Below the pieces are notes generated by a model. It did no database searches and had not been told where the DNA came from. It saw only the letters and a program-made list of their open reading frames with translations. Source: Candidatus Magasanikbacteria bacterium CG_4_10_14_0_2_um_filter_41_10 (lineage in GTDB: Bacteria > Patescibacteriota > Patescibacteriia > Magasanikbacterales > UBA922). Taken from it: a stretch of 6,982 nt of DNA. A program made the translations under genes and the position numbers. Location of the stretch: the NCBI GenBank assembly GCA_002792995.1, contig PFPJ01000039.1, positions 1 to 6,982 of the forward strand. Reading direction: 5' to 3'. Of this stretch, positions 4,351-6,982 are shown piece by piece. Position 1 is the first letter of the stretch. Each line of letters begins with the position of its first letter.

Positions 4351-5095
4351 AAATTTCTGCAATTTCATCCAAATGTTGTTTTTCTACAAAGGTATGTGGT
4401 GCGTTTTTTATAACATGAAATTCTTTCTTTCCTGGAAGCTTTTCAAATAACATCTTCTGGTGTTCTGGCAATGCGACTTCATCTTGATCTCCTACGATAA
4501 TGAGTACGGGCATTGTCAACGTCTCGATATCTTTCAAAATATCGTACTTCATACGATCCTCCATGTGTGACCATTTCAATTTTTTGAACGCGCCTGGTTT
4601 TGAGTTTCTTTCTGTGATTCTCCACCCCGTTTTTTTCCACTCCTCTGCAATGTTTTTGTGTTTTGGCGTTTGCATGCTGAGCTCGCCAGAAATGACAGTC
4701 GACATTGGTGCAAGTCCTTTTATTTCTTCGGGGTGTGCTTCTGCATAGAGTGCTATCGCCATCCCGCCAAGACTATGTCCTGACAAAAAGAATGGTTCTC
4801 TATAAACATGCTGTGTTTTTGCCCACCCAATCACATCGGTGAGATCTTCATAATAATTTGTCACGGTCGCGTCTTCATAATTTCCATCTGATTCACCAAA
4901 TGTATTCGTGGCATCAAATACTATCGTCGAGTATCCACTCTCTCGAAATACCTCAGCGGTCGACTGTATTTGTGGTTGTTCTTTTGACCCACCAAGTCCG
5001 TGCAACACAAACGCCAACCCTTTGGCATTCTCTACTTCGTCCACGACGACGACAATGTTTTGATTTTTTCTATTTTTTATAGTGAGTTTTTGCAT
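4319..5095 (-). CDS. Alpha/beta hydrolase (serine esterase/lipase-like)
   Basis: 258 aa, full length for a compact single-domain alpha/beta hydrolase. The oxyanion turn HGLGG is at 32-36, and the nucleophile elbow G106-H-S108-L-G holds the catalytic Ser. Acid D205 is in GDQDEV (202-207) and the catalytic His is H234 in NAPHTF, so the Ser-Asp-His triad is complete. A lid-like insertion (about 136-180, rich in Lys and Trp) separates the elbow from the acid strand. No signal peptide, so it is cytoplasmic. It resembles bacterial S9/esterase-type hydrolases acting on acyl esters; the substrate cannot be told. No Shine-Dalgarno is seen, and a Thr/Ile-rich 23-codon ORF overlaps its start. Its 3' end converges on the GC-rich unit. 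Confidence 0.9.
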   Translation of the reverse strand: MQKLTIKNRKNQNIVVVVDEVENAKGLAFVLHGLGGSKEQPQIQSTAEVFRESGYSTIVFDATNTFGESDGNYEDATVTNYYEDLTDVIGWAKTQHVYREPFFLSGHSLGGMAIALYAEAHPEEIKGLAPMSTVISGELSMQTPKHKNIAEEWKKTGWRITERNSKPGAFKKLKWSHMEDRMKYDILKDIETLTMPVLIIVGDQDEVALPEHQKMLFEKLPGKKEFHVIKNAPHTFVEKQHLDEIAEIFRKWIAKVGE

Positions 5096-5148
5096 AGGGT
5101 GTCTATGATGGCGGTGGTGGTGAGGATGATGGTGGAAAGATCGCGCAT
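5077..5148 (-). CDS. Possible Thr/Ile-rich leader ORF overlapping the hydrolase start
   Basis: ATG at 5148 opens 23 codons (MRDLSTIILTTTAIIDTL, then CKNSL) that end 19 bases inside the hydrolase gene in another frame. The run STIILTTTAII resembles Thr/Ile-rich leader peptides in composition. No Shine-Dalgarno, and no attenuator hairpin was found. It could couple translation to the hydrolase or be chance in a CAC/CAT-rich stretch. Confidence 0.22.
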   Translation of the reverse strand: MRDLSTIILTTTAIIDTLCKNSL

Positions 5149-5160
5149 GTAAATAATACT

Positions 5161-5256
5161 CTATTCTTTAGATGGAGTTTCTCCTTTTGTCACAGAAGTT
5201 CCATAGTTTTCATTAGGAGCCACAACTATTGTATCCTTTGGTTCTTCTTTATTCAT
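5161..5256 (-). CDS. 31-aa hydrophilic ORF coupled to the papain-like gene by ATGA
   Basis: The ATG (5256-5254) overlaps the TGA stop of the papain/GNAT gene in an ATGA, the usual layout for translational coupling. The product starts MNKEEPKDTIVVAPNENYG and ends at TAG 5163-5161. It is acidic/basic mixed, with no membrane segment and no recognised family. The 4-base overlap is the main support; no clear Shine-Dalgarno is seen. It may be a small partner of the upstream proteins or a remnant. Confidence 0.4.
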   Translation of the reverse strand: MNKEEPKDTIVVAPNENYGTSVTKGETPSKE

Positions 5257-6419
5257 AAATTTCTCGTTAAAGTCCAATAATGCCCGATGTATACTGGATC
5301 TAAAGGACATGAAATATTAAAACCACTCTGAATAAAAACAGATTTCATCGTCTTTCTTTTTTCTTTAGTGACTAAATCTTGGACATGCATATTATAAAAT
5401 ATGTGATTGTGACCATGTTCAATTGAAAAATTAATTAGCAAAGATAACAAGTGCTTCAAATCCTGTTCATAAGTAGGTAAACAGAACAAGTCCTCAATCT
5501 CCAGTTTACCCTCAACCGAACTCTCTCTAAAATGCAACCAGGCAATAAGTCTTTTATGTTCATATATATCAAAAACATTTATATTTTTTTTACCAATAGC
5601 GGATTTGTAAACTGAAATTTCACAATTTTTGTCATTTGTTAATTTTATAGTCTTAACAGAAATTAAAGTATTCAATTCTAATTGAAGTAAGTCAAGCATC
5701 AGTCCTAATCCTAACCAACCCTCAACAAAATAGTTGTTTAAATAATTGTATGTTATGTAACCACTGCCATTATCGCCCCAGTCATCTCCCCAGCTATTAA
5801 GAAAATAAAATTGGCGTTTCTGGTGGTCGTAACCCTTAACTGCCACAGTATGGTTACCAATTTTTTTTTCTCTCCGTTTAGGCATGTCGACTAATCCATC
5901 TTTTTTGGTATCAAAAATTCCTTCAAAAATAGTAAAGGCGACCTGAGGGATACCCAAAGCAACATTTTGTTTATAACTATTCAAAACGGCTATTACATCC
6001 TCTGGCCCATCAATTCTCTCGTAATATTTTGTCCTACGCTTGTAAGCATCACCTAAAGCTATAACTGAAGGTCTATTCTCCCTAACAAATTTTGTTATTG
6101 TTTCATAACTAGGAATGATAGATCCAGGGAAATCATAATATTTAGCCTGGCAAAGACCATATCCTTTAAGAACTCGTGCATACCACCTATTGGTGGTTCC
6201 TAGGACATCTACAGTGAACCCCCCAGCCATGCTTTGGATTATTGAATATACAAACCAAGGAGAGAAACCAACAGGTTGCTGCCAAAACGATTCTAAGCTA
6301 GGTTCTGTCACAGACACAGATTTTGTTCCATTTGCTCCACTTACAGTTGTGGCAAACAGTTCACTCGGCTCTCGAACAATCTTTCTATTCTTTTTTTTCT
6401 TTTTCTTTTTTCCACTCAT
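5253..6419 (-). CDS. Papain-like (C1) protein lacking the catalytic Cys, fused to a GNAT-like domain
   Basis: 388 aa. A Lys-rich start (K4-K10) is followed by a C1 peptidase pattern: 'GFSPWFVYSI' (51-60), 'GTTNRWYARVLKGYGLC' (74-90), 'PEDVIAVLN' (139-147), 'VAFTIFEGIF' (160-169), the catalytic-type His in 'GNHTVAVKGYD' (H190), and the Asn in 'FLNSWGDDWGDNGSGYI' (N208). The usual N-terminal Q...GSCWAF segment is absent: there is no Cys before C90, and C90 sits in the later 'YGVCPE'-like position. So His and Asn remain without the nucleophile. The C-terminal part (about 255-388), with 'KLEIEDLFCLPTYEQ', a long helix 'LLSLLINFSIEHGHNHI' and a late 'FIQSGFNI...HYWTL', looks like a GNAT acetyltransferase fold (tentative). 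Very AT-rich. It lies in the same frame as the upstream membrane protein, separated by its TGA and three codons. No Shine-Dalgarno. Confidence 0.75.
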   Translation of the reverse strand: MSGKKKKKKKNRKIVREPSELFATTVSGANGTKSVSVTEPSLESFWQQPVGFSPWFVYSIIQSMAGGFTVDVLGTTNRWYARVLKGYGLCQAKYYDFPGSIIPSYETITKFVRENRPSVIALGDAYKRRTKYYERIDGPEDVIAVLNSYKQNVALGIPQVAFTIFEGIFDTKKDGLVDMPKRREKKIGNHTVAVKGYDHQKRQFYFLNSWGDDWGDNGSGYITYNYLNNYFVEGWLGLGLMLDLLQLELNTLISVKTIKLTNDKNCEISVYKSAIGKKNINVFDIYEHKRLIAWLHFRESSVEGKLEIEDLFCLPTYEQDLKHLLSLLINFSIEHGHNHIFYNMHVQDLVTKEKRKTMKSVFIQSGFNISCPLDPVYIGHYWTLTRNL

Positions 6420-6428
6420 ATTTGCCAG

Positions 6429-6890
6429 TCAACCTAAAAGTAAATCTATGAGTGACATCATGATTCCTATCATCAAAAAAAACATCGCCAAGTTAAAAAG
6501 GAACGATTTTCTCTTATGTTTAATGTGATTTTCCTGAAAGGCCTTTTTTATGTCTGATGTCATTTGGTTTTTATAATCAGCACTATTCATTTTTAAAGTT
6601 TTATCACTGTAAATCACGTCTTCATGTGGAGGATAATGCCAAGGTATTGCATAATTCATTAAAAAAAAGATCAAAAGAGCAAAACAAATAAATATTACAC
6701 CCAATGTAAAAATATTCAGCCCGATCAAATCTGTAGAAAGAAAACCTATACCACCCAATATTGCCGTAATAACGGCCATTATATACCCAGATTTTTGATC
6801 TAGGACATCTGTCGCACGAGAAAGATGTTCAAACTTCATTTTCATGAGTTCGAATGCTGTATCAATATTTAACTTTAAATCTTTGTTCAT
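6429..6890 (-). CDS. Three-TM membrane protein, possibly DUF5706/PycTM-like effector type
   Basis: 153 aa from the ATG at 6890; a TTG at 6905 is in frame but less likely. An N-terminal amphipathic helix (about 9-32: FELMKMKFEHLSRATDVLDQK) leads into TM1 (about 33-52) and TM2 (about 58-79). A soluble loop of about 50 residues follows (PWHYPPHEDVIY, then a Lys/Gln-rich helix), and TM3 is at about 129-151. This helix-DxK-2TM-loop-TM order recalls membrane effectors of anti-phage systems (DUF5706/PycTM, SLATT), but no nucleotide cyclase is in the window, so this is a weak family guess. Very AT-rich, directly upstream (9 bases) of the papain/GNAT gene and in the same frame, so the two are surely linked. 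No clear promoter or SD was found. Confidence 0.7.
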   Translation of the reverse strand: MNKDLKLNIDTAFELMKMKFEHLSRATDVLDQKSGYIMAVITAILGGIGFLSTDLIGLNIFTLGVIFICFALLIFFLMNYAIPWHYPPHEDVIYSDKTLKMNSADYKNQMTSDIKKAFQENHIKHKRKSFLFNLAMFFLMIGIMMSLIDLLLG

Positions 6891-6936
6891 ATATTCTGAA
6901 TACAATTTTATTGGACTTAATGGACAAAATGGGAGG

Positions 6937-6982
6937 CTAGAATCTTGTCTTTCCCTTTAAAATTTCATTAATAAGTTTCGTT
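6937..6982 (-). CDS. Possible C-terminal end of an upstream minus-strand gene
   Basis: On the minus strand the frame ending at TAG (6939-6937) is open to the right edge and reads TKLINEILKGKTRF, a plausible charged C-terminus. Only 14 residues are visible, so no family can be given and chance is possible. Confidence 0.28.
   Translation of the reverse strand, partial: TKLINEILKGKTRF

Noticed and set aside
3583..4368. Several minus-strand and plus-strand frames within the GC-rich unit
   Set aside because: High GC suppresses stops in all frames; only the 3679-4170 frame has promoter, SD and membrane-protein pattern.
5101..5142. GGTGGTGGTGAGGATGATGGTGG run as a G-quadruplex
   Set aside because: G-runs are only two bases long and irregular, so a stable quadruplex is unlikely; the run may simply reflect Thr/Ile codons of the short ORF.

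Overview
The window looks like chromosomal DNA of a Patescibacteria (CPR, Parcubacteria-like) bacterium. The pointers are a secreted phage-fibre-like repeat protein with a Cys-containing N-terminus of a type I associate with these genomes, an exported 'GDLNGDGTPD...GDRIAPQ' family protein, a Lmo0937-type mini membrane protein, and AT-rich spacers with few Shine-Dalgarno sequences. TGA is used as an ordinary stop, which argues against the UGA-recoding CPR lineages. The lineage call is from remembered family resemblance, not a search.

Layout. 1-638 (-): N-terminus of a fibre-like surface protein that runs off the left edge, with an extended -10 promoter and two tandem 6-4-6 dyads (682-712) upstream. 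838-1482 (+): a GC-rich single-gene unit with its own promoter, strong SD, an ImmA/IrrE-like protein that has lost its zinc ligands, and a 17-bp 3' hairpin. 1500-1529: bidirectional terminator. 1578-3482 (-): a compact four-gene set in transcription order ArsR-family repressor, cupredoxin-like lipoprotein, Lmo0937 mini-protein, exported Asp-rich-loop protein. It is preceded by a good promoter and a perfect ArsR-type operator. 3574-3601: hairpin terminator next to the -35 box. 3612-4300 (+): a second GC-rich unit with promoter, SD, a two-TM plus coiled-coil protein, the start of a cut-off second ORF, and a 22-bp nested terminator hairpin. 4319-5095 (-): alpha/beta hydrolase. 5161-6890 (-): a very AT-rich module with a three-TM membrane protein, a papain-like/GNAT-like fusion lacking the catalytic Cys, and a 31-aa ORF coupled by an ATGA overlap. 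6937-6982 may hold the end of another minus-strand gene.

Three base-composition classes are visible in hand-counted 60-base samples: about 42% GC in a backbone gene (2701-2760), 58% and 70% in the two plus-strand units (961-1020, 3781-3840), and 23% in the papain-like gene (5581-5640). I read this as a backbone of minus-strand genes interrupted by two GC-rich plus-strand units and one AT-rich acquired module.

The most unusual points are two protease-fold proteins that both appear catalytically dead, the repeated 'promoter-SD-one ORF-hairpin' architecture of the GC-rich units, and the same-frame arrangement of the membrane protein and the papain/GNAT protein, separated by one stop codon. No rRNA, tRNA, CRISPR array, transposase or integrase was recognised.
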